The notes: generated by a model not told the origin, from the letters alone. A DNA stretch of 64,000 bases from Myotis daubentonii (GCF_963259705.1 NC_081846.1:92888641-92952640); one strand, 5' to 3'. Counted from the stretch's first letter, positions 36,571-46,880 are shown. Translations and numbers: made by a program.

Positions 36571-37275
36571 TTTTTATGCTTTCTTGGTGCACCCCCTAGT
36601 GGTCTTTGTGTGCAATCTTGTGGTAGTTAAGCCTTGATTGTTGTAGTTAATAGTAGGGGGATTTGACCTCCCAGCCAACTGGCTGTGAGAATCAGCTGTG
36701 TCTGCAGTGGGAAAACTTCTGTCCTCTAGGGAGGTGCTAATCTAGCCTTTGCCTGAGGCTATCTGGCAAATGGCTCTGTGCAGGGCTTGGGCGGGGCGGG
36801 TTGCCCGGGATCAACAGAGCGGGTGGAGGGAGGAGTTATGGCTGCTCTCAGTCCTGTCCCCAGAGGTTCTGCCTCTCAGAGTCCCAGCAACTGCTGCAAA
36901 CCTCGGAGAGAAAGCTGCCCTTGCGTTCTGACCAATGCCAGACAGTCCTGCTTCTCACGTTTGAGTCTGGGTCTCTAGAGACTCCCCCAGAACTGGAGCT
37001 CAGAATCTGAGACTCCCTCCCAATTGAAAACAACAACCGCTCCCTCAGCTACCAGCCCGCTCCGCACGTACCTCTGCACCTTTGTATTTTCCGCACTGCG
37101 CCTCCTCTGAGTCTCGTATGCTGTTCTCTTTCCTTCTAGTTGAAGAATTTCCCCTCAGCCAGTCTTCCTGTGGTTCTGGGTGATGTCCGTTCTGTATTTT
37201 AGTTGTATTTGTGAAGTGGTTGTTCGAGGCAGCTAACTCCGGTGTTTACCTATGCCGCCATCTTGGTTTTCTCCA

Positions 37276-37370
37276 GGATTCATTTTTTTACAGACAGGAA
37301 GGGAGAAGGATAGAGACTTAGAAACATCGATAAGAGAGAAACATCAGTCAGCTGCCTCCTGCACACCCCT
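37276..37370 (-). mobile_element. Ves SINE, part 1 (interrupted by ERV)
   Basis: Tail half of a reverse-oriented Ves SINE (TTTTTTTACAGACAGGAAGG, GTCAGCTGCCTCCTGCACAC) ending ACCCCT exactly where the ERV begins. It resumes at 44805. Confidence 0.92.
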
Positions 37371-37787
37371 TGTTGAGTGTGTTTCCTTCCAAGACCCGCG
37401 TGGAGTAGGGTTCGGTACCTGAAAGAGGAGCCGCACAACAAATGAGAGAAAAGACACGAGATAATTTTGCAATATCGGAGGTCCAGGCGGGCAAGTCCAA
37501 CTCAAGGAGAGGGACTTCCACCCATGCTCAGGCTGCTCCAAGCTTTTATTGATCTGGAGTAGCCCTTAGGCAGGCGACCCCCCATTAACAGGCAGACTAG
37601 CCCATCAGCAAGGATTTACATAATAATAAATGGGGGAGTAGTTTCAGCTACCACTGTGTGGACAAACAGAGGTGGTACCTAGCTCCGAGCTTTGCTAGGG
37701 CTTCAAAGGCACCCAGCCTTCGGGGGGTTTCGGGGAGTGCTCTGTCTATGCTTATCAGATAGTGAAGGCAATAAACAGTTTCCCACA
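37371..37787 (-). repeat. ERV 3' LTR (417 bp)
   Basis: Bounded by TGTTGAG...CCCACA on the plus strand. The polyadenylation signal AATAAA lies on the minus strand at 37550-37545. It contains a 20-odd base segment around 37667-37695 that the other LTR lacks. Confidence 0.93.
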
Positions 37788-37808
37788 TCTCCCCCTTATT
37801 TTTTTTGA
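37788..37808 (-). other. ERV polypurine tract
   Basis: On the minus strand it reads AAAAAATAAGGGGGAGA directly before the 3' LTR. It is the plus-strand DNA primer site of retroviral replication and confirms the element's orientation. Confidence 0.9.
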
Positions 37809-39177
37809 TTTAATTAGGAGGCTTCTTGGAAACTTTATAATACAGTCTAGATAGCTTCAAATATTAATTTTTTGCACAAAAATATTGAACCTGAACATGC
37901 TTTAGGTTCATAGCATGTTTACCATGAAATGAAAGTTTTTGTTAATACTTTTTGAATAATTACTTATTTCAAATTAATTTTAAAACTTGACTTTAATTAA
38001 TTTGAAAACTACTTTGCTGTCAAATTTAATATGTTAACAATAATCTTAATTTACACTGTAAATATTAATTGAAAGGATCACTTTACATCCTTGTGAAGGC
38101 TCTGAGCATTCCTGTTGTTAGGCTAGATTTAGACATAGGGTCTGTTAGCCAAGCCTCCATTATTCTGGGTACTGATTTCAGCTGGACCAAATCTCTTCTA
38201 TTTGGTTCCTGATCTGGGCTGGGCATGGGAAGCAAGAAGCAGCCATGGGGACAGGAGACCTTCCTCAGAAGGGCCGAGTGTTTAAGCCCTTGCACCGTTC
38301 AAGCCCGTGCATCATTCAAGCCCGTGCACCACTGGGGGGGGTGAGGATCTGTGCCCCACCTTTGTTGCACCCCAAGTTTTCTCCTACTGGCCCCCAGCTG
38401 TGCCTGTCTTAGGTCATCCCATCCTGTGGGATCTTACCCGTCGTTGACTACCAGCTATCTCTGGGCCAAGTAGGGTGATGTGAGGTTCAGTTCTGTCTCC
38501 TTGATAGCCTATGTCCCTCTGGCCTCCATGCCCAGCAACTGCCTTTGGATCCCCTCGCCTGCTGGCGGGGCCCCAGCATTGATCATAGGGAACCCAGGTT
38601 TCTTCTCCAGAGAGGGCCCAGCTTATGCCATTAGGCAAGAGACAGATCCATGATACCAGCTTTTCATGATCCCAGCTTGAACAGAGAGCTCAGATAACAG
38701 CTGTAGGCAATTGGTTTCCTCTTGGAAAAAACAGTCAAGAGAGGTCAATACAGAATGCTTAAGTGCCTTCCCCAGGAGGCCCTCCACACAGTGGAAAGGA
38801 ATAAATCCCTTCATGTAAAGCATTCAAATTCATTTGTAAATTTGTTTGGGATAAATAAACAATATACTGTTATAAAGCATCAAAAATTACTAATAAAACT
38901 TTGTAGAATAATACCATGTAAGAATATTTTTTGCTCTACGTCATGACAACTTAATTTTAAACTCAAGGTTTGGAATGAGGAACCTAGTTTTCAAAAAAAG
39001 AGAGAAATTTACAGAAGCAGAGACAGTAGGCTATCTAAATTACAGTTCTGGGTCTCCAGAGCACTGAGTTGACACGCTAACTGGATCCTTATGACTCTGG
39101 AATAGCTGTGCTGTCCTTCCCAGGTAAAGGAAAAATGTGCCTTCTAAGACATATGAAACTTATAGTTTTTACCTGAA
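37809..39177 (-). other. ERV region where env would lie; no env found
   Basis: About 1.37 kb between the end of pol and the polypurine tract. The three longest minus frames (74, 70 and 66 codons) show no signal peptide, fusion peptide, cleavage site or transmembrane anchor. Either env was deleted or decayed beyond recognition, or the family never carried one. Confidence 0.7.
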
Positions 39178-41903
39178 TTAATTGTTACCATACTTCACTT
39201 TACCGTGCCCCAGGTGGTCTCTGGGCTGTTGGTTGTCTGGTTTGTCTTCCTCCTGTTCCTCATCTTCAGTGGACTGCTTGGAGTCGCTGCTCTCTGTGGC
39301 TGAGGTAGTTGATTGTTTACAGCTACATGTTATGGCTCCAGGCGCAAGATCTTCAGTCTGGCTAGATTCCTGATGCAGTTTAATATTTCTAGCAGGAATC
39401 CATACGGGTTTGGAAAAATTCTCTGGGAATATACAAGCGTACCCTCTGCCAAAGGTTAATAATGGGTCAGGTCCCTTCCATAAACCAGATTCGGGATCCT
39501 TCCATTTAACTAGACCATTTTCTTTTGTTTTATTCTGACACCAATGTAGCTCCATGGGTGTCTTTCCATCAGCATCACAAGTGAAAAAAATTAGAGTAAT
39601 TAAGGCTTGATGCAGCCTACCCACAGGTTATTTCTCCATCATCCCCCCTTTTTGTTTTTCTAATTGAGATTTCAGTCTTTGGTGTTGGCGTTCAATAATG
39701 GCCTGTCCTTGGGAATTATATGGTATTCCCGTAATGTGCTGAATTTTCCACTTTTTACAAAATTCCTGGAATTGACAGCTTGTATAAGCAGGTCCATTAT
39801 CAGTTTTAATAATCTTTGGAATTCCCATGACGGCAAAAGCAGCTAGACAATGATTAATAACCTCTTTTGCCGTCTCTCCTGAAGATACAGTGGCCCATAG
39901 GACCTTTGAAAAAGTATCTACAGAGACATGTAACGCCCCAAGAGGTCCAAAAGGAGTATAATGTGTTACATCCATTTGCCAGATATGGTCCCTTAGCAAA
40001 CCTCTAGGGTTGACTCCTGTGTTAGGCCCTTGAGGTAGATGTAACATGCAACTGGGACATTCCTTGATAATCTGTTTTGCTTTCTGTCGAGAGATTGAGA
40101 ATTGTTTGGACAACATTTTAGCAGGCTGATGTAAAAGCTGATGAGACTCTGAAGCCTCTTTTAATAAAGCAACCAATTGATCAGCATGTGCATTTCATTT
40201 AGCTAATGGGCCAGGTAATACACTGTGAGCCCTGATGTGAGTGATATAAAAAGGGTATTTTCTCTGCTGCACAATCTGCTGGACTTGTTGAAATAGTAAG
40301 AATAAACTTTGGTCACTAAGCCATTTCAACTGGGCAGTTTCAATTCTACTTACTAGGCCCAAAGCATAAGAGGAATCAGAAATTATGTTAACAGGCTGTT
40401 GGAAATCTTGCAATGCAGCCTTAAAGGCTTCTAATTCAATTCTTTGCACAGAAGTATGACTGGTCATTATGACTCAGTCAGAATTTATAGTATGATAGGC
40501 AGCTTTCCCATTTGATGACCCATCAGTAAAAACAGTTAAAGCTCCAGGAATTGGTTCCTGCCTAGTATTTTTTGGTATAATGATGGAGGTCTTATTTAAA
40601 AATTGTAAACGTTTATCTTTTAATAGGTGACAACTAAGTTCCCCTGAATATCCACTTAACCCAATTTGCCAATTTACGTCAGTTTGAAACAACATTTCTA
40701 ATTGCTTTCCAGTGAGGGGAAGATAGATGCATTTAGGTTCTTCTCCTCTAAGCTGCCTGCAACGCTTCCTAAGCTGATATATTAATTGAGCCATCAGTTC
40801 TATATAAGTAATAGCAGTTTTAGAGGACTGATGGCCTAGGTGCACCCATTCAATAATAGCGGGAGAGTCTTTATTTTGGAAGATGACTCCAGTGGGACTA
40901 TTTGCAGTATGGTTAATCTGTCCCAATAAAGGCAATTCAGGCTGTACCCGTGCTATTTGAGCTGAAGATATCGCCTGTTCAATTCTTAGCAACTCCTTTC
41001 TGCATCATCTGTTAGTGTTCTGGGTGAGGAAAGGTCAGAGTCACTCCTAAGTATATCAAATAAATTTGTCATTTCTCCCGTAGAGATTTTTAGGTAGGGT
41101 CTTAGCCAGTTAATGTCCCCTAATAATTTCTGAAAATCATTTAAAGTTTTAAGACAATCTTTTCTTAGTTCCACCTTTTGTGGCCTAATGCATTGGTTTT
41201 CAATAATGGTTCCCAGATATTTAAAAGGTGTTTGTTTTTGTACCTTTTCTGGAGCAATTTTTAAGCCCCATTTAGGGAGCTTCTTCTCTAATTGGAAAAA
41301 TATTCCTAAAGTCTGCTCTTCCCGTGGACTTGCTAAGAGCAAGTCATCCATGTAATGGATAATGTAACATCGGGAATATCTGTCCCTTAAAGGTTGAACA
41401 GCTTGAGCCACATATTTTTGGCACAAGGTAGGGCTATTGGCCATTCCTTGAGGCAAAACTTTCCACTGATATCTTCTCATGGGTTCTATATTATTAATAG
41501 ATGGCACTGAAAAGGCAAATCTTTCTTTATCTTGAGGTGCCAAGGGAATGGTGAAAAAACAATCCTTAAGATCTACTACTATGAGAGACCAATTTAAAGG
41601 GATTTGTGAAGGCGCTGGGAGTCCAGGTTGCAAAGCTCCCATGGTATGCATAGTAGCATTAATTGCTCTGAGATCATGTATCAAACACCATTTCCCTGCC
41701 ACCTTCTTAGGTATAATAAATATAGGCGTATTCCAAGGGCTATTGGAAGGCTCTATATGACCAGCTTCTATTTGTTCCTGTATCAATCCATGAATATGAC
41801 CTAATTTCTCCTTGGTTAATGGCCACTGATCCACCCATACAGGTTTATCATCTTTCCATTGTATAGGATCAGCATGGGGGCAAGGAGACTGAGCAGTGAC
41901 CAC
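39178..41903 (-). pseudogene. pol: ERV pol: RT, RNase H, integrase; disrupted
   Basis: Reverse transcriptase runs from 41903 to 40986. The first catalytic Asp is in VVDLKDCF (about residue 111) and the YMDD motif is at about residues 184-187. A frameshift near 40990 separates it from the connection and RNase H (FTDGSSNG). In-frame stops lie at 40474-40476 and 40195-40197. Integrase (about 40176-39178) keeps the N-terminal H/C zinc motif ending in CPSC and the D,D-35-E triad in WQMD, KTDNG and IIER. A stop at 39628-39630 precedes the C-terminal DNA-binding domain. The frame is the same as pro, with a TGA at 41904-41906 between them. Key residues survive, but no full-length Pol can be made from this copy as it stands. 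Confidence 0.9.
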
Positions 41904-42740
41904 TCAAAAAGGCTGATATCCTCGCCTTCCTGGGTTTTTTACACCTTGATCACTCTGATGTCCCATCTGAGTTACAAGCTGCCGACCTTTGCCGGTAATA
42001 ATACAAGCTTGTAAACCTTCTAAGACATCCCGGCCCCATAAATTGACTGCAATTCCAGAGACAATGTAGGGCTGAAACCATCCTGTCTGTCCTTCCTCAT
42101 CTTGCCATTTTAAGACTGCAGCACTACGTTGTGTGTTATCAGGAACTCCCACCCCTCTAATTGAGTCCATAGCTTCTACCATGGACCAACTAGGAGGCCA
42201 GAATTCTTTGCAGATAACGCTGACATCTGCCCCAGTGTCTACTAGGCCTTTAAACATTTTTCCTTCTATTCTCAAATTAATCATCCGACGAGTTTTGCAA
42301 ATTTCCTGTATCCAATAGATGTCTGAGCTTTCAAGTCCTTGCATTCCTCTTTTCCTATTTATAGCCTTGCCTTGTTGAGCATAAGGTAGAAGTAGTAGTT
42401 GAGCAATTCTTTGTCCTGGAGTAATTTGCATAATATGATTGCATTCCAATATAACTTTAATCTCTCCCTCATAATTTGAATCTATGATTCCAGGCAAAAC
42501 AGTTAATCCTTCCAGAGTGTTTCCACTTCTCCCTAAAATTAATCCTAAAGTTCCTGATGGCACAGGTCCCCAGATTCCTGTAGGAACAGCTTGCCGAGCC
42601 ATATCAGGGGTCAAAGTGACTGCTATAGTACTGTTAAGATCTAGGCTTGCACTTCCTGGAGTGGCCCAAATCAGAGATTCCACTGTGGGCTTTGCAGGGC
42701 AGATCTCCCCTTTTATTGACGGGGCTGGGGGTTGCCCCAT
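41904..42740 (-). CDS. pro: ERV dUTPase-protease (pro), open
   Basis: A 278-codon open frame in the -1 frame relative to gag, with which it overlaps. A dUTPase domain occupies the first ~125 residues, with conserved motifs GSASLDL (about 29-35), GLILGRS (about 65-71) and GIIDSNYEGEI (about 84-94). An aspartic protease follows with the active site LVDTGADV and a GRDVL motif near its end. dUTPase keeps dUTP low during reverse transcription; the protease cleaves Gag and Gag-Pol. Fusion of dUTPase to protease in the pro frame is a hallmark of betaretroviruses. The M at 42740 is internal to the frame; expression would come from ribosomal frameshifting, not from this ATG. Confidence 0.92.
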   Translation of the reverse strand: MGQPPAPSIKGEICPAKPTVESLIWATPGSASLDLNSTIAVTLTPDMARQAVPTGIWGPVPSGTLGLILGRSGNTLEGLTVLPGIIDSNYEGEIKVILECNHIMQITPGQRIAQLLLLPYAQQGKAINRKRGMQGLESSDIYWIQEICKTRRMINLRIEGKMFKGLVDTGADVSVICKEFWPPSWSMVEAMDSIRGVGVPDNTQRSAAVLKWQDEEGQTGWFQPYIVSGIAVNLWGRDVLEGLQACIITGKGRQLVTQMGHQSDQGVKNPGRRGYQPF

Positions 42741-43951
42741 TGGCCGTTTCCCTGCGGTTGGCCATACCCTGTGTCTTGATTTAACGGCTGCCCATTTTTG
42801 TGGAATCTCGATTTACAATGGCCGGCCCAATGGTAGCCCTTCTGGCATCTAGGACACAGAGAGGTTGGATCTGTTTTGATCGGCTCACAAGGCGAAATGT
42901 TAGCACCTTTCCTTGGAGCACCTCCTTGTGTCTTTCTTGGTTGTCTACATTCTTTTCTAAAATGTCCTAAGTTTCCACAGTTATGACACCTTTTATTTAA
43001 AGTAGCAGCGGCAGTGAGTAAATTCATTTGAAAAGTGCCTGACCCCACATTCTGACATGCTCGAATCATTTCTGTAATGGCACTACCTTTTCTCAGAGGC
43101 ATCAGGCATTTCTTACAATCATCATTGGCATTTTCATAAGCTAATTGTTGAATTAAAATGTCTCCCGCTGCCTCATGTTGAATCTGTCGTCTCACTGCTC
43201 GAGTGAGACGAGCCACAAAATCAGAAAATGATTCTAAAGGCCCCTGTAAACATTTACTAAAAGCTCCCTCAGAGTCCCCTTTTGCTGGTAAAGTCCACCA
43301 CGCTTTCCTTCCACAAGCTCTAATTTGCTCATATGCCAGTTGCACATAATCTAACTGGGTTCGCACATCGTTGTATTGTCCCAGTCCTGCTAGCATTTCG
43401 TAAGTTATTTGAGCATTCAGCCCGCGGTTTATTTGGGCTTGCTCCTGGCATCTCTCCAAGAATTCTCCTTTCCATAGTAAATAATCTCCTCCATCCAGAG
43501 TTGCACGTGCTAGAGAATACCAATCATGAGGGATTAGGAAAGCTTCAGAAATACTATACATAATTTCTCCTGTAAAAGGAGCTGTTGGACCATTTTGGAC
43601 TACACTTTCACGTAAGGCTTTTATCATTTTAAAGTCAATTTTTACATGCTGTCTGATTACCTGATTCGGTAACTGTGGATCAGGTACCTCTATGATAGGG
43701 AAAGCAAGCCTTTCTTCCGCCGGTATTTCCCTCAATCCTTCTCTGATGGCTTTTTGCACAGGTGATTCAAATGGCAGCGAATTAAGCATATCAGAATTAG
43801 GACGTGCATGCGGAGGTGGAGAGGACCGTGAAGGCCATTCCTCTGACGTGTCTTCCCACTCCTCACCAGGAGGAGCGGAGGGAACCAGTTGAGGAGACTC
43901 CTCCTCAGCCTCTGGAAAAGGCTTTGGCAAATGAGCCATTATGTTCCCCAT
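42713..43951 (-). CDS. gag: ERV Gag, open, without a matrix domain
   Basis: A 412-codon open frame from ATG at 43951. It starts Met-Gly, a possible myristoylation signal. An acidic, proline-rich stretch includes PSAP (24-27), an ESCRT-binding late motif. The capsid runs from about residue 84 to 310 and includes the major homology region (QGPLESFSDFVARL, 236-249). Two nucleocapsid zinc knuckles of C-x2-C-x4-H-x4-C type lie at 322-335 and 366-379. Betaretroviral Gag is normally about 590-660 residues; the missing part is matrix and most of the pro-capsid spacer. The frame has no stops or frameshifts. Confidence 0.92.
   Translation of the reverse strand: MGNIMAHLPKPFPEAEEESPQLVPSAPPGEEWEDTSEEWPSRSSPPPHARPNSDMLNSLPFESPVQKAIREGLREIPAEERLAFPIIEVPDPQLPNQVIRQHVKIDFKMIKALRESVVQNGPTAPFTGEIMYSISEAFLIPHDWYSLARATLDGGDYLLWKGEFLERCQEQAQINRGLNAQITYEMLAGLGQYNDVRTQLDYVQLAYEQIRACGRKAWWTLPAKGDSEGAFSKCLQGPLESFSDFVARLTRAVRRQIQHEAAGDILIQQLAYENANDDCKKCLMPLRKGSAITEMIRACQNVGSGTFQMNLLTAAATLNKRCHNCGNLGHFRKECRQPRKTQGGAPRKGANISPCEPIKTDPTSLCPRCQKGYHWAGHCKSRFHKNGQPLNQDTGYGQPQGNGQWGNPQPRQ
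42746..42752 (-). promoter_or_regulatory. -1 ribosomal frameshift heptamer GGGAAAC
   Basis: The heptamer lies in gag register as G GGA AAC (gag codons 401-402), 33 bases before the gag stop and inside the gag/pro overlap. It fits X XXY YYZ, and the same heptamer is used at the gag-pro junction of Mason-Pfizer-type betaretroviruses. It would put ribosomes into the pro frame. I did not fold the downstream sequence to look for a pseudoknot. Confidence 0.85.
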
Positions 43952-44387
43952 GGAAAAAGTTTTTTGAAATGAGTTTTTTCTTGCCGCTAACCTTTTTTCA
44001 AGTTCTAACTAACTTTGTTGGCAACCTTTTAAGATCTAATGTACCTTCTTCAAGAAAAGCAAAGGTTATGTTCTATAATAACATGCAAAAACTTTAAAAG
44101 ATTAACATGCAAATCAAAAGCACATAATACAGTTTCTTAGTTTTTAAAAGGCAAATATACCTTTTTTAAAGCCAAATCTACTTTTTTTTTTTTTTTAAAG
44201 CCAAATCCTGCCCCGTTTGTTAGCCTGGTTAAGAAAACGTTCCCAGTGTACTTACAGACCCGGGCTTCTGTAGTTGACCCTGGGCATTGCGTGCTGTAGA
44301 CTTCCCCTCACCTTTTTTCGGTGAGTTTTCCACACCTTTTTCGGTGAAAACTTCCTTTTCTCCCTCCAGCGAGACCTGCACTTCCAG
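43952..44387 (-). other. ERV 5' leader
   Basis: About 436 bases between the primer-binding site and the gag ATG, where packaging signals and a splice donor would be expected. It contains a T14 tract on the plus strand near 44181-44194. I see no remnant of a matrix coding region. Confidence 0.7.
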
Positions 44388-44405
44388 ATTACCTGTCAGG
44401 CGCCA
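44388..44405 (-). other. ERV primer-binding site (lysine-tRNA type)
   Basis: The minus strand reads TGGCGCCTGACAGGTAAT two bases after the 5' LTR. The first seven bases TGGCGCC match the tRNA-Lys 3' end; the later ones fit neither Lys isoacceptor exactly. Confidence 0.8.
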
Positions 44406-44407
44406 GA

Positions 44408-44804
44408 TGTCGAGTGTGTTTCCTTCCAAGACCCGCGTGGAGTAGGGTTCGGTACCTGAAAGAGGAGCCGCACAACAAATGAGAGGAAAGACACGAGATA
44501 ATTTTGCAATATCGGAGGTCCAGGCGGGCAAGTCCAACTCAAGGAGAGGGACTTCCACCCATGCTCAGGCTGCTCCAAGCTTTTATTGATCTGGAGTAGC
44601 CCTTAGGCAGGCGACCCCCCATTAACAGGCAGACTAGCCCATCAGCAAGGATTTACATAATAATAAATGGGGGAGTAGTTTCAGCTACCACTGTCTGGGC
44701 TTTGCTAGGGCTTCAAAGGCACCCAGCCTTGGGGGGGGGGGGGGTTTCGGGGAGTGCTCTGTCTATGCTTATCAGATAGTGAAGGCAATAAACAGTTTCC
44801 CACA
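44408..44804 (-). repeat. ERV 5' LTR (397 bp)
   Basis: Bounded by TGTCGAG...CCCACA on the plus strand and nearly identical to 37371-37787. It lacks the block at 37667-37695 and has a G tract expanded to about 14. U3 would hold the promoter; AATAAA is present on the minus strand. Confidence 0.93.
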
Positions 44805-44895
44805 CCCCTCACTGGGGATATGCCTGCAACCAAGGTACATGCCCTTTAAGTCCGCAGGTCAATGCTCTATCCACTGAGCCAAACAGGTAAGGGCA
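44805..44895 (-). mobile_element. Ves SINE, part 2 (after the ERV)
   Basis: Resumes CCCCTCACTGGGGATATGCC through ATCCACTGAGCCAAACAGGT to AAGGGC. Together with 37276-37370 it forms one SINE with CCCCT duplicated at the ERV junctions. Confidence 0.92.
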
Positions 44896-45479
44896 ATCCT
44901 ATCTATTCTATTCCAAAGGTTAGGGAGTTTGTTATCTCCATTCCAAGGTCACTACTCTATTGTTTTGTTAAGCTACAAGGGAGTAACTGAAGGAGATTAT
45001 CTTAAGTAAAGATTATGTAGCTTAAGCGTGATTGTTCCTAGTTAAAGTGATTAACTACCTGCCTGGCACTTAGTTAAGGGGTTTTACTGATTTATTCCCT
45101 TCCTTAGTCCTGTTAATCCCTAACTCCAGGGGAAAATCCCCACTTGGGAAAACAACCTTTCTCGGAGAGGTGATCTTGGTTAAAACACATAGCGCTAAGT
45201 AGGGGAACAAACATATTAAGAACAGTATGCCATATATGCCAGTTCCTTTGAAACATGCTTTGCAGATGTTTCTTCCCTGTAGTGACTGTGTCAAGCAGCA
45301 AGGATGGACTGGCTTCCAGCAGAGACCATCGTGGAAACTAAAACTGAATCCTTATATTTTTTGATAGAAATTTAACAGATTATAACTACAACTGAAAAAT
45401 CAAGGTGGGACATTTAAGTCTGTTATTTGAAATATAAATGAAAATATTGAAGTAATTAACTGAAATCTATAGAAAATGA
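44896..45479. other. Non-coding; may include ERV LTR sequence
   Basis: No gene. The stretch leads into the ERV relic at 45480 and part of it may be a diverged LTR, but I cannot place an LTR start. Confidence 0.4.
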
Positions 45480-46814
45480 TAGTCTGTGGGACCAAGAATT
45501 AGGGATAATAGGTGTGCTTTGCCCATGATTTTCAGCTGGCAAGAGCACTTGTGCGCAGGAGTAAATTTCCCTTGCTGATCCAGTTTCGAGTGTTTGTCTC
45601 ATTCCTGTGATATTGTTGAGAGCATTTCTAACAATTGGGGGGTTCCTGTTAGGATTTAGCTGCTTGAGAGGGTCTTTTGGACCCCCTCCCTAGAAGAGGC
45701 ACACCCCACCGTCTCATTACGGTGGCCTCTGGGAGAGGGAAACCTAGACACTCCAAGCTGGCAACAGACTCTGGATCTAAAGGTGATGGGCAATGCAGGG
45801 GAGAGGCCCATGAAACCGGGTGACCAGGCAACTCTATGCATAGACCAAGTTTCCAAAAACTTCGGAGGGACATTACAAGCCCTACTCACACTCTAGGAAT
45901 ACCACCCCAGCCAGACACCATCACCACCTCCTTCAGTGCCCATACAGAGAACAAGGATCTCTTGCCCCTGAGTGAAAATATAGACACTCTTCAGCAGGAA
46001 GCAGCTACAGAGAAGGCCTTGCCCCTTTCCCTGCAAGGATTCAGAGCCAAGACCCACAAGGGGGGAATACAGTAAGCAGTTAGACAGACCAGATCAGAGC
46101 CAGGATAGGGCAGGTACAGAAGGCTGCCAATGTGGAAAGCGTGGGTGTCTAGCAACAGGTCTGATGAAAAAGAAATGAACAGAAAGAGGCACATAGGCAG
46201 ATGGGAAAATGAAGAACGATGGCTCTGATCATGAATGAAGAGGCCCAGGAGCTACTGATTTTTTAAGACCAATTATTATTTCCTCATAGGAGCCCCAGGT
46301 ACAATGGACAGGCAACAATTTGATTGATTTTTCATTTGATGCTGGAGCCACTTATTTGGTTTTAAAGACAAGAATGACGAACAGAAGCCAGGAAACCAGT
46401 TCAGTAGTGGGACTTCGCAGACAGATGCAACAAAGGCCTTTCTCCAACCCCTGAGTATCAATTAGGAGATTTTAAATTATACATACCTAAACATGAACAA
46501 TTACAGTCAATGAAACTGCTTCTTCACTTGCCAATCTGCAAAAACCATTAAGTTATCCAGCTAAAGTTCTCTTAGAAAACCAAACTTCCTTACTCTACCT
46601 GTTGGCAAAACAAGGAGATGTATAACATCAACACCGCAGAAAATAGAGACAAGCGCCCCTGAGATCAGAGAACAAGCTACCTGACTTCAGCAAACGTTAG
46701 ACCATCACATGCCACTCTTTGGAGGAACCCGAGATTGGTGTGCGAGTCTGCTCTCACGGATAGCTCAAGGACTCAGGTCCATATTAGGAGGAATTTCAAT
46801 TTAGGTTTAACCAT

Positions 46815-46815
<1 letters not shown>
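45480..46815 (+). mobile_element. Gammaretrovirus-like ERV relic, sense
   Basis: 45530-45632 resembles a U5 end closing in CTAACA. TTGGGGGGTTCCTG follows, similar to a tRNA-Pro primer-binding site (TGGGGG). 46085-46160 carries a Gag-end-like stretch. 46290-46365 reads as a protease start in which the expected D-T/S-G triad appears as DAGA (IDFSFDAGATYLVL). Frames are broken and most of pol and env is absent. It ends at a TC microsatellite. Confidence 0.6.
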
Positions 46816-46816
<1 letters not shown>

Positions 46817-46868
<52 letters not shown>

Positions 46869-46880
46869 CCTCTCTCTCTC
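46817..46880. repeat. (TC)n microsatellite
   Basis: About 30 TC units with one CCCC interruption, directly abutting the Helitron 3' end. Confidence 0.95.

Larger units (their letters stand above)
35337..37262 (-). mobile_element. Near-complete HAL1-like LINE (ORF1 only)
   Basis: On the minus strand it begins with the LINE-type start CCAAGATGGCGGCATAGGT at 37262 and has a GC-rich 5' UTR of about 690 bases. A single ORF1 (36570-35722) follows. The 3' UTR of about 350 bases is G-rich (runs of G10, GGGGTTAAGGG, GGGTGGGG) and ends in an AAT microsatellite. There is no trace of ORF2. HAL1 elements are known L1-derived LINEs with ORF1 alone that use L1 machinery in trans. An internally deleted L1 is the alternative, but the G-rich 3' UTR directly after ORF1 fits HAL1 better. 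Confidence 0.75.
37371..44804 (-). mobile_element. Betaretrovirus-like ERV provirus, env-less
   Basis: A 7.4-kb provirus with two LTRs, primer-binding site, gag, pro, pol and polypurine tract, all on the minus strand. It lies inside a Ves SINE, with CCCCT on both sides as the target duplication. The LTRs differ by only a few substitutions apart from one indel block and a G-tract length change, so the insertion is recent in evolutionary terms. The Gag N-terminus lacks a recognisable matrix domain and no env is seen. Family placement comes from RT, dUTPase-protease fusion, the two zinc knuckles and the lysine-tRNA-type primer site. Confidence 0.9.

Noticed and set aside
37809..39177. Short minus frames as a retroviral env
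   Set aside because: No signal peptide, cleavage site, fusion peptide or membrane anchor could be seen.
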